Shown here: positions 1 to 8,409 of the stretch, in pieces | Numbering within the stretch: position 1 is the stretch's first letter | Layout: every line of letters begins with the position of its first letter | NCBI GenBank assembly: GCA_023271215.1 | Contig: JALPYG010000004.1 | Location: 1-36,615 of the forward strand | DNA: 36,615 nt | Reading direction: 5' to 3' | From: Dehalococcoidia bacterium | GTDB taxonomy: Bacteria; Chloroflexota; Dehalococcoidia; SZUA-161; SpSt-899 | The notes under the pieces: model-generated | What the model was told of the DNA's origin: nothing | The model's database searches: none | The model's input: only the letters and a program-made list of their open reading frames with translations | Made by a program: the position numbers and the translations under genes

Positions 1-15
1 AAGGAGGCGCAAAAG

Positions 16-327
16 ATGAATACAACCGAAATGGAACGGATAGAAATAAAGCTTCCTCAAGACATAATATTTGCCATGGGGGGACTGGAGAAACCAGAAT
101 GGGTTAAAAAGAAATTGAAAATAGCATTGGCGATCCTCTTATTTCAAGAAGGGTCCATATCGCTTGGAAAAGCGACAGAACTGACAGAAATGAGCAGAGT
201 CAGATTTATGGAGGTTTTAAAGGAACACGGTATCCCTGCCTATGAGTATGGCGAGAAGAGTTTTGAGAAAGACCAACAAGTGATAGACCGGTATCGCAAG
301 ATGGTTGAAAAATGTGGGTTTGGGTAG
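16..327 (+). CDS. UPF0175 family protein (putative antitoxin)
   Basis: ORF with UPF0175-like pattern ALAILLFQEGSISLGKATELTEMSRVRFMEVLKEHGIPAYEY; RBS aaggagg at window start. Confidence 0.8.
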   Translation: MNTTEMERIEIKLPQDIIFAMGGLEKPEWVKKKLKIALAILLFQEGSISLGKATELTEMSRVRFMEVLKEHGIPAYEYGEKSFEKDQQVIDRYRKMVEKCGFG

Positions 328-574
328 AGGAGAGCTTGAAGCTATCGCATATTGTAAGACAGAGCAATGTGCGTTTGCAACAAACGACATAAAAGCGAGG
401 GAATTTGCAAAGCATGAGGGAATCTCTGTTATCTCGTTGCAGGCAATTCTAAAAGCGCTCTGGAAAAAGAAGATAAAAAGCAAGGAAGAGGTCGGGCAGA
501 TACTTAAGAGGATAAAAGAAGCTGATAATCTGGCAGTGAGTAGAGATGTTGAAAGAGAAATATTTGAGAGATAA
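305..574 (+). pseudogene. DUF3368/PIN-like toxin, N-terminal half missing
   Basis: Translation has the central/C-terminal PIN-like part (LGRGELEAIAYCK..CAFATNDIKAREFA) but no N-terminal part; directly follows the UPF0175 ORF. Confidence 0.6.
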
Positions 575-596
575 AGGAGGAAGTGATTAGCAATGC

Positions 597-631
597 AGGT
601 AATAGGTAAGAGGTGATAGGCGATGGGTGGA
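597..631 (+). repeat. Heptamer array AGGTAAT-AGGTAAG-AGGTGAT-AGGCGAT-GGGTGGA
   Basis: Exact 7-nt spacing of five related units; contains the ATG (623) of the next gene. Confidence 0.75.
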
Positions 632-911
632 TTTAGAGATTTGAATGTGTGGCAAAAAAGGCAAGGAATTGGCTGTTCAAATTTATGGGATTACCCAAAA
701 GGAACCATTTAACCGAGATTATGGTTTTAAAGATCAAATCTTTTATATGGCAAAGGGATCGCTAGCCGAGCTTCAAACCCAGCTAGAAATAGCATGTGCT
801 ATAGGGTATCTGGATGAGCAACTGATGAAGGAGTTGGAAGGAAAATGCCAGATTGTTGGCAAGATGCTGGGCAGTTTGATAAAGGCGCGGTCGTATATAA
901 AGGCCGAATGA
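623..911 (+). pseudogene. Four-helix-bundle protein (S23/IVP family), frameshifted, core deleted
   Basis: MGGFRDLNVWQK then frame change at an A6 run into KGKELAVQIYGITQKEPFNRDYGFKDQI-FYMAKGSLAELQTQLEIACAIGYL; the RRAAxSIPSNIAEG core is absent. Confidence 0.75.
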
Positions 912-1150
912 AAGCAATTATTCTAGCTGCCGGATATGCCAGACGGCTGTGGCCTCTGACCAGGCACATCCCCAAGGCATTGTTGCCTATCGCCGGCAAG
1001 CCGATCATTGACTTCATAATAGAAGAGATGATCAAAGTTAGGATTCTCCCCCTGATAAGCTTGTCTTCGATGGAGCCTGGTACGATATCGGCTCTTTTGA
1101 GTCATACGACCAGGCCAACGAGGATTATAAGGGCAGGACGTAGTCTTGAA
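908..1150 (+). pseudogene. NDP-sugar nucleotidyltransferase remnant (5' end joined out of frame to 3' end)
   Basis: [41 protein letters not shown], then in another frame [30 protein letters not shown]. Confidence 0.75.
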
Positions 1151-1196
1151 AGTCCAGCATCTGGCTTATAGCATATTGGCAGAGGAGGATTAAGCC

Positions 1197-1781
1197 ATGT
1201 GGGAAGCAGAAATTGCTCCGGTTGCCGAGCTTTACCCACCGCAAGGACAATGGACTGAGAGAGATTATTTTACTCTCCCCGATACTAACCGCTATATAGA
1301 GTTATCTGAAGGGGGACTTGTTATGCCACCACATCCTACAGACCGTCATCAAGCTGCTATTCTGGAGCTGGCAGTCAGGCTGAGGACATTTGTTCTGGAC
1401 AGAAATCTAGGTTTAGTGCGTATTGCTCCTCTTCCGGTGCGGCTTTGGCCGGGGAAGATACGAGAGCCCGACATTTTCTTCCTCTCAAAGGAGCATGCTG
1501 ATAGAGCCGGGGAGAAAGTCTATGGAGTCCCTGATTTAGTGATAGAGGTACTCTCACCGGGCACGGAGCAAGTAGACCGGGGCGAAAAATATTTCGAATA
1601 CGCCAGAGCCGGGGTGAGAGAATACTGGATGGTTGACCCTGATGAGCAAACGATTGAGGTGTACATCCTGCGCGGGAACGTGTATCAACTTAGAGAAAGA
1701 TTTAAGGCTGGTGAGTTAGTCCGCTCTGAGCTTTTGTCCGGATTTGAGACGAATGTGAGCGAGGTATTTCAGTTAAGATAG
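1197..1781 (+). CDS. Uma2 family endonuclease (DUF820)
   Basis: 194 aa ORF: IRIAPLPVRLWPGKIREPDIFFL..GVPDLVIEVLSPGTEQVDRGEKYFEYARAGVREYWMVDP. Confidence 0.88.
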   Translation: MWEAEIAPVAELYPPQGQWTERDYFTLPDTNRYIELSEGGLVMPPHPTDRHQAAILELAVRLRTFVLDRNLGLVRIAPLPVRLWPGKIREPDIFFLSKEHADRAGEKVYGVPDLVIEVLSPGTEQVDRGEKYFEYARAGVREYWMVDPDEQTIEVYILRGNVYQLRERFKAGELVRSELLSGFETNVSEVFQLR

Positions 1782-1887
1782 CACTTTCTCTTAAGAATTT
1801 AGTCTCGGCCACAAAGGAAATGGACGGCAAGGACACAGAATTTCTTGCTGAGAACCTTCTGGCGGCTACAAGTCCTGAATACCTGGA

Positions 1888-2032
1888 GAGCATAGAGGAG
1901 GCGAGAAGAGATTGTAAGTACAGGAAATACAAGATAGATGTCCTGATGAATGGCTATGTATAGAGGTTGTCAAAGAAAATGAGAATGCTCAGCCAACAGC
2001 CGGGCGAGTTATAGCTCATAGTCCTGAAAAAA
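1888..2032 (+). pseudogene. Remnants sharing sequence with 10050-10325
   Basis: agaggaggcgagaagagattgtaagtac and tcctgatgaatgg..agccgggcgagttatagctcatagtcctgaaaaaac recur near 10050 and 10231. Confidence 0.65.
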
Positions 2033-2044
2033 CTTATAATAATT

Positions 2045-2072
2045 GCCGAAGGGCGAAAGGGGTGGGATTGGA
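2045..2072 (+). repeat. Heptamer array GCCGAAG-GGCGAAA-GGGGTGG-GATTGGA
   Basis: 7-nt spacing; degenerate; precedes the antitoxin gene at 2081. Confidence 0.45.
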
Positions 2073-2080
2073 GGTGCAAG

Positions 2081-2326
2081 ATGACGAAGAGGTTACATGC
2101 CGTTTTTGATGGCAAAGTGCTGAAGCCAGAGGAGTCAGTTGATCTGGAGGTGGGTAAGCGTTACGTTTTGACTATTGAACCGAAGCAGAAGATTCCTGAT
2201 GTTAAAGAAGACCCTGCATTCGATCTATCTTCATTAGCTGTCAAAACAAACATCTCAGACCTGGCAAGGGAGCACGACCACTATCTTTACGGAATACCAA
2301 AACGAAGATCAGATGCTGACCAATAG
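2081..2326 (+). CDS. DUF104/AF2212-like antitoxin
   Basis: Short ORF: MTKRLHAVFDGKVLKPEESVDLEVGKRYVLTIE..NISDLAREHDHYLYGIPKR; overlaps the PIN gene start. Confidence 0.8.
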   Translation: MTKRLHAVFDGKVLKPEESVDLEVGKRYVLTIEPKQKIPDVKEDPAFDLSSLAVKTNISDLAREHDHYLYGIPKRRSDADQ

Positions 2327-2729
2327 ATGTTTTGTTGATACGGTCTGTTGGATCGCTCTGCTTAATCAAGATGATCAGTTGCATGAATCTGCCGACCGCG
2401 AATATAAGTTATTGATGAAATCGAGGTGCCTCGTTACCACAACTTCGGTTTTGAACGAGACCGCAAATGCGCTGAGTGCCCCACGGTTTCGGCTGGCAGT
2501 GGTTGAGTTTTACCGGCGGTTGTAGATGTCTGCACGTATTGAAATTATCTTCGTTGATCCGCCTTTATGGGCGAGAGGGTGGCAGCTTTATGAACGACGA
2601 TCTGATAAAGCCTGGAGTTTAACCGACTGTATATCAATCATTGTGATGCAAGAACAGGGATTAACAGATGTGCTAACCAGTGATAGGCATTTTCAACAGG
2701 CAGGCTTCCGAGCACTGTTAGTGGGGTAA
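2313..2729 (+). pseudogene. PIN-domain (VapC-like) toxin with in-frame TAG at 2523-2525
   Basis: Two same-frame ORFs (2313-2525, 2526-2729) read as one PIN protein: FVDTVCWIALLNQDD..FYRRL*MSARIEIIFVD..WSLTDCISIIVMQEQGLTDVLTSDRHF. Confidence 0.8.
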
Positions 2730-2760
2730 GGGGTGAGAGGCAAAAGGCGAAAAGCGAATG
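2724..2760 (+). repeat. Heptamer array GGGTAAG-GGGTGAG-AGGCAAA-AGGCGAA-AAGCGAA-TG
   Basis: 7-nt spacing; contains the stop of the PIN gene and the ATG of the next fragment. Confidence 0.7.
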
Positions 2761-2850
2761 AAAGCAATTATTCTAGCTGCCGGATATGCCAAACGGCTGT
2801 GGCCTCTGAGCAGGCACATCCCCAAGGCATTGTTGCCTATCGCCGGCAAG
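2758..2850 (+). pseudogene. NDP-sugar nucleotidyltransferase 5' fragment (copy 2)
   Basis: Near identical to 908-1000 (two mismatches), then tag stop. Confidence 0.85.
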
Positions 2851-2959
2851 TAGGGGCGTATAGGGAAAGCCAAAGTTTATGACTTTAAACAGAAGCGGCA
2901 CGGTAAGTATTACGAGCAGAAGAGGGTGGAAGTAATCTACAGCATAGAGGAAGAGATTA

Positions 2960-3313
2960 TTGATTATGAACGCCGATGGGCACAGAAAGAAAGCGAGCGA
3001 AATTGAGGGCAGTTTGGGCGAATTGCTCCCGGATTCAGAAGGCAGACATGTTGTTGCCGTGGTTGAATTGACCTTTGGGATTTTGTTGCATTGGATTGCG
3101 TTTGGTATGGAGAAGAAATTCGGTAAACACGTGGATACGCATGTCGGTCTGCCACGAGAGCTGAGGAGATTGGGTCAACGCAAGATAGCGGAGGTTTTTG
3201 AAACCATGGATACGTTCAGGGCTGGGAGGTGGTATGGTTCAAAGAGTAATGGGGACGTTGTAGAGAGATGTATAGCATCAATAGAATCTATCAAGAGGTG
3301 GGTACAGGAATGA
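2960..3313 (+). CDS. HEPN-domain-like protein (HepT-like toxin)
   Basis: ORF with HEPN-like C-terminus; stop overlaps the MNT start (ATGA at 3310). Confidence 0.55.
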   Translation: MIMNADGHRKKASEIEGSLGELLPDSEGRHVVAVVELTFGILLHWIAFGMEKKFGKHVDTHVGLPRELRRLGQRKIAEVFETMDTFRAGRWYGSKSNGDVVERCIASIESIKRWVQE

Positions 3314-3909
3314 TTGAGGAAAGGTTCAAGCTGCCAGTCATAGATTTCGTTAGTAGAGCAAATGAAATTCCAAACCTTGTAAGTGTGGTACTTTATGGTT
3401 CTGCCGTTACAGGAGGCATCTCCAAGAAGAGCGATATTGATCTTTTACTTCTTTTTGACTGTGAGCATGACCCTGAACTTGGTGAAGAGGCAAGCATTGC
3501 ACATGAGATATCATCTGATGTTTCATTGAAGCACGATCTTGCTTTCCCACTCACCTTTGTTGTTGTGAACCTGAGAGACTTGGAAGAGATCGAATCAGAT
3601 TTCTTGTGGAATGTTGTCAGGGAAGGCATCGTTGTCTGGGGAAAACCAGAAGATGTCATAAGCAAGGAACCCCACCCATCCCTGAAGCCTTTGGTTGTTG
3701 TTAGTTATTCTGTTAACGATCTGAGTGAAACAGATAAAAGGAAGCTGTTGAGGAGATTATACACTTGCAAAAACAAGTTGTTGGATAAGACAATTGACAG
3801 GCTTGGCCCAGGTACGCTATTGGTGACTGCAGAAAAGTTTGAAACTGCGAGTGAGTTGTTTGACAAGTTTCATGTGAAGTATTCATTAAAGAGAGTATGG
3901 GGGCACTGA
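3310..3909 (+). CDS. MNT-type nucleotidyltransferase (MntA-like antitoxin)
   Basis: GS-x10-DxD motif: VLYGSAVTGGISKKSDIDLLLLF; coupled to the HEPN ORF. Confidence 0.8.
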   Translation: MIEERFKLPVIDFVSRANEIPNLVSVVLYGSAVTGGISKKSDIDLLLLFDCEHDPELGEEASIAHEISSDVSLKHDLAFPLTFVVVNLRDLEEIESDFLWNVVREGIVVWGKPEDVISKEPHPSLKPLVVVSYSVNDLSETDKRKLLRRLYTCKNKLLDKTIDRLGPGTLLVTAEKFETASELFDKFHVKYSLKRVWGH

Positions 3910-4056
3910 TATGTCACTGTGGTGTCGAACATGGCTGGCAATGGTGTCTATTTGTCATTCCGGTGACATTCAATTTACCTGCATTCTCCGGCCTCCTCAG
4001 CCGGTCAAAGAGTAGTAGGCTTTCTAAATTCACGCATAGCAAGCACACGTCACACC

Positions 4057-4087
4057 AAAGGCTAAAGGTTGAGTAATGAGTAATGAG
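4057..4087 (+). repeat. Heptamer array AAAGGCT-AAAGGTT-GAGTAAT-GAGTAAT
   Basis: 7-nt spacing. Confidence 0.7.
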
Positions 4088-4130
4088 AAGAGCAGCAGTT
4101 TCTATTCCTTCAAATATTGCGGAAGGAGCA
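4083..4130 (+). pseudogene. Core fragment of a four-helix-bundle (S23/IVP) gene
   Basis: ATG-initiated MRRAAVSIPSNIAEGA between two heptamer arrays. Confidence 0.8.
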
Positions 4131-4135
4131 GGTTT

Positions 4136-4208
4136 AGCGTGTAGCGCATAGCGTATAGACTGAAGACCGAAGGCTAAAGGCTGAACCTTGAACCGTGAAC
4201 CTTGAACC
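4136..4208 (+). repeat. Heptamer array, ten in-phase units with changing sequence
   Basis: AGCGTGT AGCGCAT AGCGTAT AGACTGA AGACCGA AGGCTAA AGGCTGA ACCTTGA ACCGTGA ACCTTGA. Confidence 0.85.
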
Positions 4209-4224
4209 CACTAACGTATTTACC

Positions 4225-4253
4225 TTGTGAGTCTTCCTTCTGCACGTTATACT
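4225..4253 (+). promoter_or_regulatory. Candidate sigma70 promoter TTGTGA-17-TATACT (copy A)
   Basis: Near-consensus boxes, 17-nt spacer; same arrangement at 6279-6307. Confidence 0.5.
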
Positions 4254-4300
4254 GGAAGTCACGAAGGCTCTTATCCTCATCACCAATTACCAATCACAAA

Positions 4301-4347
4301 AGGCAGTAAGGCTTTTCATCGGTGAAGATGCGAGGGTGGAACTATAA
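4301..4347 (+). pseudogene. rmlA-like gene 3'-end fragment
   Basis: gcagtaaggcttttcatcggtgaagatgcgagggtggaactataa resembles the 3' end of the rmlA at 13058-13099. Confidence 0.75.
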
Positions 4348-4350
4348 ACA

Positions 4351-4575
4351 TTGAAACAAATTTACCTTGCTCGGCATGCTAAACGAAGGATGAAGTGGAG
4401 GGGTATCCCATTAACAGAGGTAGAGGAAGCGTTAGCCTATCCTGATAGGATTGAGTACCTATCCACAGGAAGGAAGAATGCTTTTAAGTCTATAGGAGAA
4501 AAATTAATCCGAGTTAGCTATATAGAGGAAAAAGACCGTATAATAGTGCTAAGCACGGTTGATAAGAACAAGTAG
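4351..4575 (+). CDS. DUF4258 domain protein (putative toxin)
   Basis: KQIYLARHAKRRMKWRGIPLTEVEEALAYPDRIEYLSTGRKNAFKSIGEKLIRVSY; TTG start; paired with DUF2283. Confidence 0.75.
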   Translation: MKQIYLARHAKRRMKWRGIPLTEVEEALAYPDRIEYLSTGRKNAFKSIGEKLIRVSYIEEKDRIIVLSTVDKNK

Positions 4576-4585
4576 GAGGTCGAGG

Positions 4586-4810
4586 ATGCGGATTGAGTAC
4601 GATAGAGAAGCTAATGCCCTCTATATCCAAATCCAGGAAAAGGCTGTTAGTAAAACGAAGGAAGTAGAGCCTGGGGTATTAATTGATTTTGATGCTGAGA
4701 ACAATCTTATTGGTATTGAGATACTTGATGTGACCTATCGTTTTGCTTTGTCGGATATTGTGAATCTTCACGTGGAGAACCTGCCAGTTGAACCAGTTAG
4801 CTTAGGGTGA
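4586..4810 (+). CDS. DUF2283 domain protein (putative antitoxin)
   Basis: MRIEYDREANALYIQIQEKAVSKTKEVEPGVLIDFDAENNLIGIEILD. Confidence 0.85.
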   Translation: MRIEYDREANALYIQIQEKAVSKTKEVEPGVLIDFDAENNLIGIEILDVTYRFALSDIVNLHVENLPVEPVSLG

Positions 4811-4840
4811 GCTAACCCATTCTCGGAAGGTAACTACTCA

Positions 4841-4869
4841 GGCCTGCCCCCCGGCCGCAGGCCCAGGGG
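4841..4869. repeat. GC-rich palindromic REP-like sequence
   Basis: ggcctgccccccggccgcaggcccagggg; reverse-complement copy at 8192-8218. Confidence 0.7.
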
Positions 4870-4923
4870 TTCAAAGCTCCGGGGTTCACGGTTAGAAAAT
4901 GATGAACGTAAACGTCACTTCGT

Positions 4924-4965
4924 GAAGACCGAAGGCTAAAGGCTAAAGGCTGAACCTTGAATATC
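4924..4965 (+). repeat. Heptamer array GAAGACC-GAAGGCT-AAAGGCT-AAAGGCT-GAACCTT-GAATATC
   Basis: 7-nt spacing; shares units with 4136-4208. Confidence 0.8.
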
Positions 4966-5030
4966 TAAAAGTCCAAATCGACACCATTTTTCTGTGGCAC
5001 AAAAAAATGTCGAAAGGAGTAATGGGAAAA

Positions 5031-5287
5031 TGGAGCGCATATTGAAGATACCGGGAGACGTTATGGAGGCACTCCGATTACCTCCTGATGAGGTGGAGAC
5101 GGAGTTGCGTAAGGAACTGGCGTTGGCACTGTATCAGCGTGGCGTGCTTTCTTCAGGCAAAGCGTGTGCCCTTGCTGGGATGACTCGTTGGGAGTTTGAA
5201 GAGGTTCTGGGGCGGCGACAGATCAGACGGCACTATACGGAGAAAAACCTGGAAGAGGACATTGAGTATGCAAGAAGTCATCAGTGA
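5031..5287 (+). CDS. UPF0175 family protein (putative antitoxin)
   Basis: MERILKIPGDVMEALRLPPDEVETELRKELALALYQRGVLSSGKACALAGMTRWEFEEVL; overlaps next ORF. Confidence 0.88.
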
Positions 5288-5777
5288 TTCTTCCACCTTG
5301 ATTCACCTTGCGGGAATTGGGCGATTGGAGCTTTTAAAAGAGTTCTATGAGAAGATTCTCATTACGCCTGCGGTCTGGAGGGAGGTTGTAGAAGAGGGAA
5401 AGGGGAGACCTGGCGCTGAAGAGGTCAAAGAAGCTCAAAGAGCGGGGTGGATTGAAGTAATTGCACCAAGTAATGAATCAGTGGTCAGATTCTTGGAGCG
5501 GGAATTGCATAAAGGAGAAGCGGAGGCTATTGCATTAGCGACCGAGCGGAATCCAGAGGTCATTCTTCTGGATGAGTTAGAGGCAAGAAGAGTGACGGAT
5601 GTATACGGATTGCGTAAGACGGGTGTGGTTGGGATTTTGATCCGTGCGAAGTTGGAGGGCAAAGTGGAATCGCTTCGTGAGGAGTTGGACAGGCTGCGCA
5701 ACGAAGCAGGATTCTGGATAGGAGATGAAATATATCGGCAGGCGTTGGAAGCAGTAGAGGAGGAAATGTGGACGTAG
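5268..5777 (+). CDS. DUF3368 PIN-like toxin, complete
   Basis: MQEVISDSSTLIHLAGIGRLELL..LHKGEAEAIALATERNPEVILLDELEARRVTDVYGLRKTGVVGIL. Confidence 0.88.
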   Translation: MQEVISDSSTLIHLAGIGRLELLKEFYEKILITPAVWREVVEEGKGRPGAEEVKEAQRAGWIEVIAPSNESVVRFLERELHKGEAEAIALATERNPEVILLDELEARRVTDVYGLRKTGVVGILIRAKLEGKVESLREELDRLRNEAGFWIGDEIYRQALEAVEEEMWT

Positions 5778-5932
5778 AGAAACCGCATGTGGGAGAGGCC
5801 GATGAACTTTTGGCATTGTGCGATGCGGCAGCGGATATGTGGGAAGGAGAGTTTGATGCGGCTCAAGAGATTCGCCAAATGCGTCAAGAGCGGGATGAGC
5901 AAATATGGCCGAGCAAGTCATAGATGCGAGCG
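5768..5932 (+). CDS. Small VapB-like antitoxin (GTG start)
   Basis: VDVEKPHVGEADELLALCDAAADMWEGEFDAAQEIRQMRQERDEQIWPSKS*. Confidence 0.55.
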
Positions 5933-6068
5933 TCGCTATCAAGAACGCATCTATGATTCGCTTTATGCCGCCTTTGCCCAATTGCGTAGATGTGATTTCT
6001 GGACAGATGACAAAGCCTTTTATGAGGCTGTGAAGTCAGAGCTTTCATTTGTAAAGTACCTACACTAG
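5905..6068 (+). pseudogene. VapC PIN toxin remnant (ends kept, middle lost, frameshifted)
   Basis: MAEQVIDASVAIK at 5905, then in another frame ERIYDSLYAAFAQLRRCDFWTDDKAFYEAVKSELSFVKYLH. Confidence 0.75.
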
Positions 6069-6184
6069 AAAGCGCATCGTCCTATCCTCATGAGTTCTTC
6101 CTTGGTCATGCCGACTAGTAGCCAGTCACCGTTAATTTTTGGGGCAAACTTTTATAATTGACCTTGCTCAGGAGTTACTGCTGG

Positions 6185-6264
6185 CAATCACCAATCACAC
6201 GTCACGGGAAGGGCTAAAGGCTGAATCTTGAACCTTCAACCTTGAACCTTGAACCTTGAACCCA
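6185..6264 (+). repeat. Heptamer array, eleven in-phase units
   Basis: CAATCAC CAATCAC ACGTCAC GGGAAGG GCTAAAG GCTGAAT CTTGAAC CTTCAAC CTTGAAC CTTGAAC CTTGAAC. Confidence 0.9.
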
Positions 6265-6278
6265 GTAACGTATTTACG

Positions 6279-6307
6279 TTGTGAATGTTCCTTCTGCACG
6301 TTATACT
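6279..6307 (+). promoter_or_regulatory. Candidate sigma70 promoter TTGTGA-17-TATACT (copy B)
   Basis: Same arrangement as 4225-4253; leads into the rmlA-like start fragment gaaggctcttatcctctgtggcgg. Confidence 0.5.
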
Positions 6308-6338
6308 GGAAGCCACGAAGGCTCTTATCCTCTGTGGC

Positions 6339-6380
6339 GGCAAGGGCGAAGGGTTAAATAACCAATCACCAATCACCAAA
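6339..6380 (+). repeat. Heptamer array GGCAAGG-GCGAAGG-GTTAAAT-AACCAAT-CACCAAT-CACCAAA
   Basis: 7-nt spacing; lies between an rmlA-like 5' fragment and an rmlA-like 3' fragment. Confidence 0.7.
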
Positions 6381-6450
6381 AGGGATTAAAGCTTTTCATC
6401 GGCGATGATGCCAGGGTAGAATGTCGTAATGCAAGACCTGACCCCTATGC
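6361..6450 (+). repeat. 90-bp dispersed repeat, copy 1
   Basis: accaatcaccaatcaccaaaagg..ttaaagcttttcatcggcgatgatgccagggtagaatgtcgtaatgcaagacctgacccctatgc; copy at 9878-9967. Confidence 0.9.
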
Positions 6451-6475
6451 AGAAAGAAAGTAAGCGAGGATAAGG

Positions 6476-6718
6476 ATGATCAAATACAAGAAAGTTACCA
6501 AGACTACCGAAGAAATCTCCTCTGTCAAATGCGACAAATGTGGGAAAGAGTATGATGTGGACGATGTTTTTGAAGTACAAGAGTTTCACTATATCAGCTT
6601 TTGGGGTGGCTATGGTTCGATATTTGGAGATGGTACGAAGGTAGAGTGTGACATTTGCCAGCATTGTCTGCATGAAATGATAAGCAGTTTCTGCAGATGC
6701 AGCGATGGATCAGGCTGA
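6476..6718 (+). CDS. Hypothetical protein with zinc-ribbon-like cysteine pairs
   Basis: VKCDKCGKEYDVDDVF..VECDICQHCLHEMI; RBS aggataaggatg. Confidence 0.6.
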   Translation: MIKYKKVTKTTEEISSVKCDKCGKEYDVDDVFEVQEFHYISFWGGYGSIFGDGTKVECDICQHCLHEMISSFCRCSDGSG

Positions 6719-6747
6719 CCCCTTCTTCTCATACGCCAGTGTCTTGG

Positions 6748-6852
6748 GATACCCCGGTGCAAAAGCTGCGCAATATGACTTTTGAAGGGCCTTACCGCGG
6801 TGGGAAACACTGTCTTGTGCTAAAGGGAGTTCAAAAAGCAAGACCTGACCCC
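6748..6852 (+). pseudogene. HicA-like toxin fragment
   Basis: DTPVQKLRNMTFEGPYRGGKHCLVLKGV then caagacctgacccc repeat. Confidence 0.45.
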
Positions 6853-7346
6853 ACTTAATTATTATTTCCTATTCTGTGAATGAAGAAGTGGTCAGTGCGG
6901 GAGGGAGGTATCCTGAAGGTTTTATATATCATACGCTAAAGATATTAGAGAGGGGGGATAGGAAATGTCTGAAATAAAAAATGTTTTGCAGTTAATACGA
7001 GAAAAATATGGAGAAAAGAAGGTGGGGGAATCGGAAATGGTAAGAGAGATTTTCTATCTCCTCTTCAATAGCCACAAGATTACACAAGGGTAAGAGTTGT
7101 TTTGGAAAGAGGAGCGCAGAGAGAGAAGGCAATGGAAGAAGACAAGGAATTGAGCCGGTTTAGACATCATATTCCGCCTGGAGTTTACAGTAGCAAAGCT
7201 TTCACTCAGCCTAAATGAGCAGCACATGGGGAGAATCCCCCTGATGCTCTTGTTTAGGTTTGACCCCATTACTCCTCCCTCTAACTCCCTCCCGCCAGGG
7301 GAGGGAGGATTATAAAGATTTATGCGGCTAACTAATCAAAACCGTA

Positions 7347-7402
7347 GACTACCTACTACACGCTACACGCTACATGCTTGATGGGTGATGAGTGATGAGT
7401 TG
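7347..7402 (+). repeat. Heptamer array, eight units
   Basis: GACTACC TACTACA CGCTACA CGCTACA TGCTTGA TGGGTGA TGAGTGA TGAGTTG. Confidence 0.85.
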
Positions 7403-7567
7403 GGTCTTCATCGCAATGGTAAATACCGAACCTTACTCTTTTCCTGAAGACATGCCTATTCTGGTTGAGGTATGGTATAATAATTGGCGAAAGGCGAAAG
7501 ATAGCGGTCTCAAGAATGTCGTAATGCAAGACCTGACCCCACAGGAGTTACCACAGGAGTTAGTAAT

Positions 7568-7843
7568 ATGCAAATAGATATATTGAAGCCTATAGTAGAA
7601 GCGGTCCCTTTATTTAGTGACGTACAAGATAAAGAGAAATTTCTAATCGTAGTTAGCGCTCTTAAATTGAGATTGGTGAGTCTTGCAAAGGCATCGGAAA
7701 TAATGAATATGACAAGAGACGGCTTTTTGGAACTGCTTGAGGCGCTTGATATCGATTATTCCTATCTCTCTGGAGATGATGCAAAGGCTGATATTTCTCT
7801 CAAAGCTGAATGTCATCGATCCAGCTCTAAGACTTTTTTCTGA
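7568..7843 (+). CDS. UPF0175-like antitoxin
   Basis: LKLRLVSLAKASEIMNMTRDGFLELLEALDIDYSYL. Confidence 0.7.
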   Translation: MQIDILKPIVEAVPLFSDVQDKEKFLIVVSALKLRLVSLAKASEIMNMTRDGFLELLEALDIDYSYLSGDDAKADISLKAECHRSSSKTFF

Positions 7844-8375
7844 AATAGCTATACCGGTTTATGTACAAAAAGAGATCTTACAAAAAGAAGATATAGCGTC
7901 AGAGAAACTGAAAGCGCTGTTAAGATCAAACAGTGTTGTTGTAGTTCAAGCAAAAAATGTGCGCATGGTTGAAGCCCTGTGCAGAAGATTAGGGAGAGGG
8001 GAGTCTGAGGCTATAGTTCTAGCAATGGAGCAGTCCGCTGATTTTGTTATTCTGGATGATCATGTAGCAAGAACTGAAGCCGGACGAATTGGTCTAAAGG
8101 TTAAAGGAACTTTGGGAATTATCAGAAGGTTGCTGGACTTAGATATAGTATTATTGGCAGAGGCAGTGAGCCTGTCCTTGCGAACTTGTCCCCCTGGGCC
8201 TGCGGCCGGGGGCAGGCCTGCGAAGGCAGGGATGCGGGGAGTGCTGGAAACGGCTACATTCTTTAACACTGATACAATTCTGTACGAGCACTTGAACGCC
8301 TACGCCTTAACCAAGAAACATTTTGCACTCTCACATACTAAATCGTTTCCGATTGATGATCTTGAAAATGCTTGA
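7737..8375 (+). pseudogene. DUF3368/PIN-like toxin, N-terminus shortened, REP-like insertion near the 3' end
   Basis: LNVIDPALRLFSEIAIPVYVQKEI..LGRGESEAIVLAMEQSADFVILDDHVARTEAGRIGLKVKGTLGII, then PPGPAAGGRPAKAG encoded by a palindromic repeat. Confidence 0.65.
8192..8236. repeat. GC-rich palindromic REP-like sequence inside an ORF
   Basis: cccctgggcctgcggccgggggcaggcctgcgaaggcagg; reverse complement of 4841-4869. Confidence 0.7.
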
Positions 8376-8400
8376 CAAATGTGTATATGTGATATATACT
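8372..8400 (+). promoter_or_regulatory. Strong sigma70-like promoter TTGACA-17-TATACT
   Basis: Perfect -35, near-perfect -10, upstream of the BrnT start at 8410. Confidence 0.75.
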
Positions 8401-8409
8401 TAATAGACA

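Noticed and set aside
206-483. Minus-strand ORFs opposite the first TA genes
   Set aside because: They overlap well-supported plus-strand ORFs and show no recognisable domain; likely antisense noise.
4136-6264. CRISPR array
   Set aside because: Repeats are 7 nt with no spacers, no 23-40 nt repeat unit and no cas genes.
7285-7309. Rho-independent terminator at ctccctcccgccaggggagggag
   Set aside because: The inverted repeat is real but no T-tract follows on either strand and no clear gene ends there.
7392-7577. 61-aa ORF as a gene
   Set aside because: Spans a heptamer array, the gaatgtcgtaatgcaagacctgacccc repeat and a 12-nt duplication; no domain.
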